A stretch of 35,807 nucleotides of DNA from Actinophytocola sp036402745. GTDB taxonomy: Bacteria > Actinomycetota > Actinomycetes > Mycobacteriales > Pseudonocardiaceae. Under the pieces are notes generated by a model. It saw only the letters and a list, made by a program, of their open reading frames with translations. It was not told the DNA's origin and did not search any database. The DNA lies in the NCBI RefSeq assembly GCF_036402745.1, contig NZ_DASWSJ010000229.1, forward strand, positions 1 to 35,807, read 5' to 3'. How positions within the stretch are numbered: the stretch's first letter is position 1; every line of letters starts with the position of its first letter. Position numbers and translations under genes: made by a program. This document shows, piece by piece, positions 25,187-32,236 of this stretch.

Positions 25187-26269
25187 ATGGCGTTAGGTGA
25201 GGAGCGCGATCTCGTACCGTTGGGTGCCGGCTTCGACATCACGAAGCGCGGTTACAGCCGCGTGCAGGTGGAGGAGCATCTCGAGCAGCTGGACGGTCAG
25301 CTGAAGCTGCTCGCTACCGACCGCAACGCGGCCTCGTCGCAGGCGGCGGAGCTCACCGCGCAGCTCGAGGTGGCTCGCACCACCATCGACGACCTACGCG
25401 GTCAGATCGACCGTCTCTCGCTGCCGCCCACCACGATGGCGGGCCTGTCCGAGCGCCTGCAGCGGATGCTCCAGCTCGCGCAGGAAGAGCGCGAGGAGGT
25501 CAACGCCAAAGCCCAGGCCGAGGCCGACCACATCCGCTCAAAGGCCGAGGCCGACGCCGCGCAGCTGCGCCAGCAGTACGAGAAGCAGCTGGCCGAGCTC
25601 GACGAGCGGCGGGCCGCGATGGAGGCCGAGCACCGCGGGGTCATCGAGAAGGCCACGGCCGAGGCCGCCGACATCACCGCGACCGCCGAGTCCGAGCGCA
25701 CCCGGCTCGACACCGAGTCCGAGCAGCGCCGGGTCGCGGTCGAGGAGGACTTCGAGATCGCGATGGCGTCGCGGCGCACCGAGTCGATGCGCGCGCTGGC
25801 CGAGCAGGAGGCCACGTCCAAGTCGGAGGCCGAGCGCCGGGTGCGCGAGGCCACCGAGGAGGCCAACCGGCGGCGCCACGAGGCGATCACCGAGTCGACC
25901 GCCCGCCTGCAGGAGGCGTCGAACGAGGCGCACCGGCGGGTGCGGGTGGCCACCGAGGAGGCCAACCGGCGGATCGGCCATGCCGCGCAGCGGGTCGACG
26001 CGCTGCGGAAGCTGCGGACCAAGGTGGCCGAGCAGCTGGCATCGGCCCGCGACCTGGTGGCCGACGCGCACGAGCACCTGGACATGGCCGCGCCGGCGTT
26101 CGAGCCGCTGCCCGAGGAGACGGCGGAGGGTTCGGACAAGCCGAGCCCGGCACCCCGCGAGCGCCACCCGATGCCGGGCCCGCCGAAGGAGTCCTGGGAG
26201 GCCGGCGGCTCGAACGACGACATCCCGGTCGAGGTGTCCCAGGCCGCGACGAAGCGGATTGCCCGGTAG
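25187..26269 (+). CDS. DivIVA/FilP-like coiled-coil cytoskeletal protein
   Basis: A 360-residue protein that is almost wholly coiled coil. Residues about 14-35 (GFDITKRGYSRVQVEEHLEQL) match the N-terminal motif of DivIVA-type and Scy/FilP proteins. The rest to about residue 305 is charged heptad sequence with near-repeats (ATEEANRRRHEA, ATEEANRRIGHA). The last ~50 residues are Pro-rich and acidic, probably disordered. In Streptomyces the coiled-coil scaffold genes scy and filP sit next to methylmalonyl-CoA epimerase, thiolase and meaB, as I recall, and this window keeps that grouping. A role in polar growth is inferred. TAGCGT (25175-25180) ends 6 nt before the ATG, so the mRNA may be leaderless. 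The repeat array begins right after its stop. Confidence 0.8.
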   Translation: MALGEERDLVPLGAGFDITKRGYSRVQVEEHLEQLDGQLKLLATDRNAASSQAAELTAQLEVARTTIDDLRGQIDRLSLPPTTMAGLSERLQRMLQLAQEEREEVNAKAQAEADHIRSKAEADAAQLRQQYEKQLAELDERRAAMEAEHRGVIEKATAEAADITATAESERTRLDTESEQRRVAVEEDFEIAMASRRTESMRALAEQEATSKSEAERRVREATEEANRRRHEAITESTARLQEASNEAHRRVRVATEEANRRIGHAAQRVDALRKLRTKVAEQLASARDLVADAHEHLDMAAPAFEPLPEETAEGSDKPSPAPRERHPMPGPPKESWEAGGSNDDIPVEVSQAATKRIAR

Positions 26270-26281
26270 GCCGCCTGCGCA

Positions 26282-26995
26282 ACCTCCGGCGACCACCAGC
26301 AATTCCGGCCGGCGCCTGTGGATGGCTGGCGCCTCCGGCCCCCCGGGTATCAATTCTACGGACCGGCACCGACAATTCCGGCCGCCGCCGGACGGTCTTG
26401 TGGACAGGCTGCGTCAGCTGCCCAGGCGTGCGGCCTCCGGCCCCGAAATCAATTCTACCGGCGAGCACCGACAATTCTGGTCCGTGCCGAGGGAGCCTGT
26501 GGACAGGTGACCTGAATTGCGTCGGCACGGGCCTCCGGCCCCCGGCATCCATTCTACGAACTGGCACCGACAATTCTGGTCCGTGCCGGGCGAGCCTGTG
26601 GACAGGCGCGCTGAACTGCGCTGGAACGCGGCCTCCGGCCCCCGGTATCCATTTTACCGACGGACACCGACAATTTCGGCCGCGGGCGAGCGAGCTTGTG
26701 GACAACAGACCTGACCTCCCCAAGGCATGGCCTCCGGCCCCCGGGATCCAGCCTATCGGCTGGCACCGACAGTTTCGGTTGGCGTCGAGCCACCTTGTGG
26801 ATAGGCGGCCTGAGCCCGCCGGTTGTCCACAGCTGGGTCGTCGGCAGGGGGAATTGTCGGTGGGCGGCACTACGCTGGATTCCGGGGGGCCGGAGGCCGC
26901 CTGCCGATTCAACGCGCGGTTGTCCACAGGCTCGATCACACGCGCGCCGGAATTGTCGGTGGGGCGCCGTAAACTTGATACCGGGGGCCGGAGGC
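26282..26995. repeat. array of seven ~76-bp repeats (five forward, two inverted) plus a truncated copy, with DnaA-box-like ends
   Basis: This fills the 728-bp gap between two convergent genes. Forward units: 26331-26408, 26433-26507, 26531-26606, 26631-26706, 26730-26805; start-to-start distances are 102, 98, 100 and 99 bp. Inverted units: 26821-26897 and 26918-26995, the last ending 2 bp from the deaminase stop. A truncated copy is at 26282-26325. Each unit has GCCTCCGGCCCCCGG, then ATCCATTCTAC-like sequence, the core CACCGACAATTC, a variable ~20 bp, and CCTGTGGACAGG or CTTGTGGACAAC. The ~24-bp linkers are weakly similar (CCTGAA-TGCG). The final nonamers read on the opposite strand are CTGTCCACA (units 1-3), TTGTCCACA (4, 6, 7) and CTATCCACA (5). 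Frames shift from unit to unit, so it is not coding. I do not recognise the family. Confidence 0.85.
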
Positions 26996-26997
26996 GT

Positions 26998-27438
26998 CTA
27001 TTCGCCGATGTCCTCGTACCACAGGTCCGGGTGGGCGGCGATGAACTCCGTCATCAGGTCCACACACCGCGGATCCTCGACCAGGGTGATCTCCACGTCG
27101 TGCTCGGCCAGCCAGTCGTGCCCGCCATGAAACGTCCGCGCCTCGCCGATGATCACGCGGGGAATCGCGAACTGGCGGACCAGCCCACTGCAGTACCAGC
27201 ACGGCGACAGCGTCGTCACCATCGCGGTGTCTCGGTAGTGCCGCCGCCGGCCCGCGTTGCGGAAGGCCGCCGTCTCCGCGTGCATCGACGGGTCGTCATC
27301 CTGCACGCGACGGTTGTGCCCGCTACCCAGCAGCTCCCCGGCCGGGCCGAACAGCGCCGCACCAATCGGGATCCCGCCCTCGGCCAGCCCGCGCCGGGCC
27401 TCGTCGACGGCCACCTCGAGCATCCCCGCCACGTCCAT
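26998..27438 (-). CDS. cytosine deaminase-like nucleoside deaminase
   Basis: A 146-residue zinc deaminase of the cytidine deaminase superfamily, close in pattern to fungal cytosine deaminase. Zinc and proton-shuttle residues are His53 and Glu55 in HAET and Cys80/Cys83 in SPCWYC. The N-terminal GGIPIGAALFG and the C-terminal WYEDIGE are also shared with yeast Fcy1, where the C-terminus closes the active site. A cytosine-to-uracil role in pyrimidine salvage is likely, though related guanine or other deaminases cannot be excluded. ATG 27438 is chosen; GTG 27447 three codons earlier is an alternative. The stop lies 2 bp from the last unit of the repeat array. Confidence 0.87.
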   Translation of the reverse strand: MDVAGMLEVAVDEARRGLAEGGIPIGAALFGPAGELLGSGHNRRVQDDDPSMHAETAAFRNAGRRRHYRDTAMVTTLSPCWYCSGLVRQFAIPRVIIGEARTFHGGHDWLAEHDVEITLVEDPRCVDLMTEFIAAHPDLWYEDIGE

Positions 27439-27516
27439 GGCGATCACCCAACCACGTTCTGCGCCCCCGTTGCGGGACACGGTAGGTTTACCGGCGAGTA
27501 GATAACGGGAGGCAAC

Positions 27517-27969
27517 ATGGCGGCTTACCAAACTGTGGTCGTCGGCACCGACGGCTCGGACTCCTCCTACCTCGCGGTCGATCGTGCCGCACGGATCGCC
27601 GCGGACAGTGGCGCGACACTGGTCATCGCGTGCGCCTATCACCCGGCCCGGCCGGACGACGTCACCAAGGCCCAGGACGAGCTCGGGGACGACGTCGCCT
27701 ACCAGGTCGTCGGCTCGACACCGGCCGAGGACTCCGTGCGCACCGCCACCGAGCGGGCCAAGAAGGCCGGCGCGACGAAGATCGACACGGTCGTCGTGGA
27801 CGGCGAGCCGGTGCCCACGCTCACCAAGGTGGTCCAGGAACGCTCGGCCGACCTGCTGGTCGTCGGCAACCGCGGGCTCAACACGCTGGCCGGGCGCATC
27901 CTCGGCTCCGTGCCCGCCGAGGCCGCCCGCAAGTCGAAGGTCGACGTCCTCATCGTCCACACGACGTGA
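27517..27969 (+). CDS. universal stress protein (UspA family)
   Basis: A 150-residue single-domain universal stress protein. ATG 27517 has GGGAGG 4 nt upstream of the spacer before the start. The nucleotide-binding pattern is present: VVVGTDGSDSS at the N-terminus and GNRGLNTLAGRILGSVPAE, the G-x2-G-x9-G-S motif of ATP-binding members. The stop overlaps the GTG start of the adenylate cyclase gene by 4 bp (GTGA), so they are translationally coupled. Some mycobacterial universal stress proteins bind cAMP, which makes this coupling notable, but cAMP binding here is conjecture. Confidence 0.93.
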   Translation: MAAYQTVVVGTDGSDSSYLAVDRAARIAADSGATLVIACAYHPARPDDVTKAQDELGDDVAYQVVGSTPAEDSVRTATERAKKAGATKIDTVVVDGEPVPTLTKVVQERSADLLVVGNRGLNTLAGRILGSVPAEAARKSKVDVLIVHTT

Positions 27970-29096
27970 CCGGGCCGCGGGCCGGCGAGCAGGTCGAAGC
28001 CCTGCAGAAACGCATCGAGGACATCCTCCTCGGCGGCGCCCGCCAGTACACCCGCACCGAGGTCGCCGAGCGCTCCGGCGTCCCCCTCGAGCGGGCGACC
28101 GCACTGTGGCGCGCGCTCGGCTTCGCCACGGCCGCGGACGGCGACGCCGTGTTCACCGAGGGCGACATCCGGGCCCTGCGCATCGCGAACGACCTGATCC
28201 AGGCCGGCATCATCGAGCCCGGGGTCGCGATCGCGAGCGCGCGGATGATCGGCCAGCACATGTCGCGGCTCGCAGAGTCGCAGGTCCTGATGCTGCGCGA
28301 CGTGGTCGCCGCCAACCCCGAGCTCGCCGACGAGCGCCAGCTCGCCCGGCTCGTCGAGCACCTCGCGCCGGACATGGAGCAGCTGCAGGACTTCGTGTGG
28401 CGGCGGCACCTCGCGGCGTACTCGGTGCGCAATCTGGTGTCGCCGGACGAGGACATCGACGAGCGCCGGCAGGTCGTCGGGTTCGCGGACATGGTCGGCT
28501 TCACGAGCCTCACCCGCCGGTCCACCGAGGCCGAGCTGGTCGCCGTGGTCGACCGGTTCGACGCGCTCGCCGCCGAGGTCGTCGCCGACAACCACGGCCG
28601 GATCGTCAAGATGCTCGGCGACGAGGTCCTCTTCGTGGCCGACTCCCCCGCCGAGGGCGCCGAGATCGCGCTCGCCCTGCTCGAGCGCGCCGAGCAGGAC
28701 CCCGGTGTGCCGTCGCTGCGTGCGGGGCTCGCGCTCGGCCGGGTGCTGAACAGGTTCGGCGACATCTACGGCTCGGTGGTCAACATCGCCAGTCGGCTCA
28801 CCGGCATCGCCCGCCCCGGCACGGTCCTCATCGACCGCGAGCTGTCCGAGGCCCTGGCCGACAACGAGGCCTACGCGGTCCGTCCGCGCCGGCCCACGTC
28901 GGTGCGCGGCTACGCCCGACTGCGCTCGTGGACCCTGCGCCGGGCCGGCGACGAGCCGCCCACGCTGGCCGAGTCCGCGCAGCGTCTGACTGCCGAGCTC
29001 CTGGCCCTGGTCGGCGACACCCCCGACGAGGAACCGCACATCCCCCTGGAGCCCGACGACGACCGCCCCCGCCGCTCGAAGCGCCGCCGCCGCTAG
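27966..29096 (+). CDS. class III adenylate cyclase with N-terminal autoregulatory domain (Rv1264-like)
   Basis: A 376-residue soluble cyclase forming cAMP from ATP. GTG 27966 overlaps the universal stress gene. Residues about 1-160 form a helical domain with a MerR/HTH-like beginning (QYTRTEVAERSGVPLERATALWRALGF), the regulatory part that confers pH sensing in mycobacterial Rv1264. The catalytic domain (about 165-330) has all key residues: Asp175 in FADMVGF and Asp219 in MLGDEVLF for metal, Lys215 and Asp266 (FGDIYGSVVNIASRL) for adenine selection, Asn273 and Arg277 for the transition state. A basic tail RRSKRRRR ends the protein. It ends in CTAG shared with the convergent hydrolase stop. Confidence 0.92.
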   Translation: MTGPRAGEQVEALQKRIEDILLGGARQYTRTEVAERSGVPLERATALWRALGFATAADGDAVFTEGDIRALRIANDLIQAGIIEPGVAIASARMIGQHMSRLAESQVLMLRDVVAANPELADERQLARLVEHLAPDMEQLQDFVWRRHLAAYSVRNLVSPDEDIDERRQVVGFADMVGFTSLTRRSTEAELVAVVDRFDALAAEVVADNHGRIVKMLGDEVLFVADSPAEGAEIALALLERAEQDPGVPSLRAGLALGRVLNRFGDIYGSVVNIASRLTGIARPGTVLIDRELSEALADNEAYAVRPRRPTSVRGYARLRSWTLRRAGDEPPTLAESAQRLTAELLALVGDTPDEEPHIPLEPDDDRPRRSKRRRR

Positions 29097-29827
29097 GGCC
29101 AGCGGGACACGGCCGCGGCGAACTCGGCCGGGATCTCCAGCGGCGCCAGGTGTCCGGCGCCGGCCAACTCCACGACGGTGGACCGCGGCAACGCGCCGGC
29201 CATCAGGTCGGCCTCCGCGCGTGGAATCAGCGCGTCCTCCGCGCCCCGCACGATCAGCGCCGGCAGCTCGGCGCCGGCCCCACGCAGCACGTCGAAGGAG
29301 TCGGGGCGGCCGGCCATGGCCCGCTGCGCCCACGCCACCGCCGCCGGCTTCTGGCCGGCTATCAGCTCGCGCAGCGTCACCTCGACCTCCGGGCGCTTCT
29401 CGAGGGTCGTGCGGCCGAGCAGCGTCGTGAGCATCTCGTCGGCCAGCCAGCCGATGCCGGCGGACTCGGCCCGCGCCGCCATCGCGAAGCGGTTGCGGCG
29501 GGCCTCCTCGGTGTCGGCCGACGCCTTCGTGTTGACCAGCACCAACCCGCTCACCCGCGCCGGCGCGACCCGCAGCAGGGCCATCGCCACGTACCCACCC
29601 ATCGAGCATCCGCCGACGATCGCCCGCTCGATGCCGAGCCGGTCGAGATGGTCGAGCACCGCGGCGGCGGCGAGCCCGAGATCGGGCTCGTCGACCGGCG
29701 GCGCGGAGCCGAAACCCGGGAGGTCCGGCGTGATCATCCGCTCGCCGAGCGCCGGCCGGACGCCGTCCCACATCCGCGAGTCCACCGGGAACGCGTGCAG
29801 CAGCACGATCGGATCACTCAAGTGCAC
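29093..29827 (-). CDS. alpha/beta hydrolase
   Basis: A 244-residue alpha/beta-fold hydrolase. GTG 29827 (VHLSDPIVLLHAFPVDSRMW) is preferred, with GGATGG upstream. The oxyanion region is LLHAFP, the nucleophile elbow is GGCSMGGY (Ser75), the acid is Asp in VRGAEDALIP and the base is His in GAGHLAPLE. The substrate is not evident; the pattern resembles 3-oxoadipate enol-lactonase-like and peroxidase-like family members. Its stop codon shares the CTAG at 29093-29096 with the convergent cyclase stop, and its start is only about 40 bp from the divergent aminotransferase. Confidence 0.88.
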   Translation of the reverse strand: MHLSDPIVLLHAFPVDSRMWDGVRPALGERMITPDLPGFGSAPPVDEPDLGLAAAAVLDHLDRLGIERAIVGGCSMGGYVAMALLRVAPARVSGLVLVNTKASADTEEARRNRFAMAARAESAGIGWLADEMLTTLLGRTTLEKRPEVEVTLRELIAGQKPAAVAWAQRAMAGRPDSFDVLRGAGAELPALIVRGAEDALIPRAEADLMAGALPRSTVVELAGAGHLAPLEIPAEFAAAVSRWP

Positions 29828-29865
29828 GTCACCATCCAACACCGCCGGATGACATGATGCGGGGC

Positions 29866-30918
29866 ATGGCCCCAACCGTCCGAGCCGACCTCGCCAACCT
29901 CCCGGACTACATCCCCGGGCGCAAGATCCCCGGCGCGATCGTGCTGTCCAGCAACGAGGTCTCCACCCCGACGCCGCCGTCGGTCCTCGCCGCGATGGCC
30001 GAGGCGGCTGCCAGCGCCAACCGGTACCCGCAGATGGCCAACGACGACCTGCTGGCCCGGACGTCGGCCTACACCGGCGTGCCCGAGGAGCGGCTCGCGA
30101 TCGGCTGCGGGTCGGTGAGCCTGTGCCAGCAGTTCGTGCAGGCGATGTGCACGGACGGCCAGGAGGTCGTGTTCGCCTGGCGCTCGTTCGAGGCCTACCC
30201 GATCGTCACGCAGATCGCCGGCGCGGTGCCCGTGCGGGTCCCGCTGACCGCCGACTACCGGCACGACCTCGCCGCGATGCTCGCCGCGATCACCGACAAC
30301 ACCCGGCTCGTGTTCATCGCCAACCCGAACAACCCGACCGGCGCCGCGCTGCACACCGCGGAGCTCGAACGCTTCCTCGACGCGGTGCCCGACCACGTGC
30401 TCGTCGTGCTGGACGAGGCCTACCGCGAGTTCGTCACCGAACCCGACCTGCCGGACGGGCTGGCGCTGGCCGACCGCCGGGACAACCTGGCCGTGATCCG
30501 CACGTTCTCCAAGGCGTACGGCCTGGCCGGCGTGCGGGTCGGCTACTCGGTCGCGCCGCCGGCGATCACGAGTGGGGTGCGCAAGGTCGGCATCCCGTTC
30601 TCGGTCTCGCGGGTGGCCCAGGCCGCGGCGATCGCCGCCATGGACACCGCTGACGAGCTGCTGGCCCGGTGCAAGCCGGTCACCGTCGAGCGCGAGCGGG
30701 TGCACGCGGCGCTGCTGGACCTGGGCTTCGAGGTGCCCGCGTCGCAGGCCAACTTCGTGTGGCTGCCGCTCGGCGACCGGACGGCCGCGTTCAACGAGCA
30801 CTGCCTGGAGCAGAAGGTCGTCGTCCGCGCGTTCGTCGGCGAGGGCGCCCGGGTGACGATCGGGCTGCCGGAGGAGAACGACGCGTTCCTCGCGGCAGCC
30901 CGCTCGTTCAGCGGCTGA
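29866..30918 (+). CDS. HisC/Pat-type aminotransferase (histidinol-phosphate or aromatic)
   Basis: A 350-residue class I/II PLP aminotransferase. ATG 29866 (MAPTVRADLANLPDYIPGRK) aligns with the usual start; ATGs at 29854 and 29857 are in frame. PLP residues are visible: NPNNPTGA (Asn155-region), Asp183 and Tyr186 in VLDEAYREF, and the Schiff-base Lys216 in TFSKAYGLAGVRVGY. An Arg substrate clamp is expected in the C-terminal ARVTIGLPEEN. The N-terminal DYIPGRK and NRYP motifs are shared by Pat (aromatic) enzymes and HisC. No other his genes are near, which favours an aromatic or broad aminotransferase role. The last ~30 bp are repeated at the end of the doxX gene. Confidence 0.9.
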   Translation: MAPTVRADLANLPDYIPGRKIPGAIVLSSNEVSTPTPPSVLAAMAEAAASANRYPQMANDDLLARTSAYTGVPEERLAIGCGSVSLCQQFVQAMCTDGQEVVFAWRSFEAYPIVTQIAGAVPVRVPLTADYRHDLAAMLAAITDNTRLVFIANPNNPTGAALHTAELERFLDAVPDHVLVVLDEAYREFVTEPDLPDGLALADRRDNLAVIRTFSKAYGLAGVRVGYSVAPPAITSGVRKVGIPFSVSRVAQAAAIAAMDTADELLARCKPVTVERERVHAALLDLGFEVPASQANFVWLPLGDRTAAFNEHCLEQKVVVRAFVGEGARVTIGLPEENDAFLAAARSFSG

Positions 30919-31020
30919 CCCGGCGGCGCCGCCCTCACCGCCGACCGCACCGAGCCACCGGCGGCGGTAGTGCCGACGATGGCCCGGCGGAGGCGCAACT
31001 CGCGATGCGCTCAGCAGACG

Positions 31021-31053
31021 AAAACGGGCTGCCGCGGCATGCGCGACAGCCCG
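31021..31053 (-). terminator. intrinsic terminator of the doxX operon
   Basis: Read on the minus strand CGGGCTGTCGCG, loop CATGC and CGCGGCAGCCCG form a 12-bp stem with one G-U pair, followed immediately by TTTTCG. It begins 6 bp after the doxX stop. Confidence 0.75.
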
Positions 31054-31058
31054 CTCGT

Positions 31059-31508
31059 TCAGCGACTGACCCGCCGCCGGAGGTTGTCCAGGGCGAACGC
31101 GCCCGGGCCGAGCACCGCGATCAGCACGAAGATCCAGCTGTACAACGCGGCCGGCTCACCACCGTTGGGGAGCGGCAGCAGCGCGATCGGCTGGTGCACG
31201 GTGAAGTAGGCGTAGGCCATCGCGCCCGAGCACAGCAGGGCCGCGGAGCGGGTGAACAGGCCGAGGCCGACGAGCACGCCGGCGACGAGGTGGATCGCGC
31301 TCGCCCACCAGCCCGGCCAGACACCGAACGGGACGGCGCCGCCCTGGCCGTCGACGCCACCGAAGGCGCCGAAGAGGCCCTGCAGCCCGTGACAGAAGAA
31401 CAGGAACGACACGACGACGCGGGTCGCGCCGAGGACGACGGGCTGGAGCTTGGGGGCGGTGGCGGGCTGCTGGGTCGTGGACGTGGTCTCGCGCAGGGTC
31501 GCGGTCAT
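31059..31508 (-). CDS. DoxX family membrane protein
   Basis: A 149-residue integral membrane protein. ATG 31508 has AGAGGA about 12 nt upstream. After a Thr/Gln-rich cytoplasmic start there are four hydrophobic helices: VVVSFLFFCHGLQGLFGAFG, WASAIHLVAGVLVGLGLF, ALLCSGAMAYAYFTV and WIFVLIAVLGPGAFAL. This is the DoxX layout, with the polar FCHGLQ in helix 1 and HQP before the last helix. DoxX-like proteins are linked to quinone/thiosulfate oxidation or redox stress in various bacteria; the role here is unknown. It follows the small helical gene after 32 bp and is likely co-transcribed with it. Confidence 0.9.
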   Translation of the reverse strand: MTATLRETTSTTQQPATAPKLQPVVLGATRVVVSFLFFCHGLQGLFGAFGGVDGQGGAVPFGVWPGWWASAIHLVAGVLVGLGLFTRSAALLCSGAMAYAYFTVHQPIALLPLPNGGEPAALYSWIFVLIAVLGPGAFALDNLRRRVSR

Positions 31509-31540
31509 TTCGGGGTGTCCTCTCGTGGTTGGTTGCGAGG

Positions 31541-31828
31541 TCAGGCGGCGGCGAGCCGGGGCTGGGCGGCGTGCGCCCGGGCGCGCTCGGCGAACTGCCG
31601 CCGGGCGGTGGCGACGCGCCGCCAGTGCGCGGTGCGCTCCACGGCTCCCGACGCGCTGACGTTGGCCAGCACGTCGGCAGCCCGCGCCGCCGACTCGATC
31701 TCGGCGGCCGCCGCGAGGAGCTCGCCGGCATCGATCAGCGAGTACGCGTGCCGCATCTCGGCCTGCGCGGTCGCGTAGATCGCGTACGCGGTCAGGTTGT
31801 CCGCGAGCGAACCGAGTGGGTGCGACAT
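31541..31828 (-). CDS. small helical protein of unknown function
   Basis: A 95-residue Ala/Arg-rich protein predicted all-helical, with no signal peptide or membrane segment. ATG 31828 has GGAG about 8-9 nt upstream; an in-frame start at 31897 would add an Arg-rich unconserved stretch. The N-terminal half reads SLADNLTAYAIYATAQAEMRHAYSLIDAGELLAAAAEIESAARAADVLANV, the C-terminal half is basic (HWRRVATARRQFAERARAHAAQ). I do not recognise a family. It precedes doxX by 32 bp in the same direction and probably shares its promoter. Confidence 0.65.
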   Translation of the reverse strand: MSHPLGSLADNLTAYAIYATAQAEMRHAYSLIDAGELLAAAAEIESAARAADVLANVSASGAVERTAHWRRVATARRQFAERARAHAAQPRLAAA

Positions 31829-32236
31829 CGGCTTCTCCGATCTGTGCCGTCGGGCTTCTTCACTGACACGTCGAACCAGCGACGGCCGGACAGACATCCG
31901 GCTTCAAGATTTTTTCGAAAGGCCCGGCTGAGTGCGCTTCGTTGCCGGGCGGCCGGGCCTGAGGCATCCTGAAACGGCAACAACTACAGATCGCGAGCAG
32001 CTCCGCTTCTTGCTCGGCCGACACACCGCGACCAGGGGCCGCGATGGCCGGCCGAACCGGCTGGGGGGCCGGTGTCCAAGAAGAGAGGAGCGCCCGCCGT
32101 GGGTGACATGGTGCTCGTCGGTGTTGTGGTTGGTGCGGCGTTGGCGCTCCGGGCGTTGGCCGAGGTCGTGGTCATCAGCTGGTCGCTGCGAGCGACGAGA
32201 AGGGTCCCTGACGGCAGCCGCCGCGGCGGTCCTTAC
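31829..32236. other. 408-bp region without an assured gene
   Basis: Upstream of the small helical gene there is a short hairpin GCCGGA-CAGACA-TCCGGC (31885-31902) and an AT-rich patch with six T (31910-31915), unusual in this GC-rich context and possibly part of the promoter for the minus-strand operon. A possible small membrane peptide on the plus strand starts near 32072 or 32099 and is listed separately. Nothing else is evident. Confidence 0.5.

Noticed and set aside
25887..26939. Long minus-strand reading frame across the repeat array with peptide repeats such as GPELSVPVRRMDAGGRRP
   Set aside because: It has no ribosome site, runs antisense through the conserved coiled-coil gene, and the 98-102 bp period changes frame from unit to unit. 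Open frames are frequent by chance in such GC-rich DNA.
26331..26995. CRISPR array
   Set aside because: The period is about 100 bp with ~76-bp imperfect units and weakly similar ~24-bp linkers, orientation flips, and no cas genes are present. CRISPR repeats are short and near-identical with unique spacers.
26282..26995. Chromosomal origin of replication
   Set aside because: A cluster of DnaA-box-like sites is present, but dnaA, dnaN and rpmH are not in the window and there is no AT-rich unwinding region. A titration or other landmark role fits better.
31885..31915. Rho-independent terminator on the plus strand (hairpin plus six T)
   Set aside because: The T tract starts 8 nt after a weak 6-bp stem and no plus-strand gene lies upstream; noted only as an AT-rich feature.
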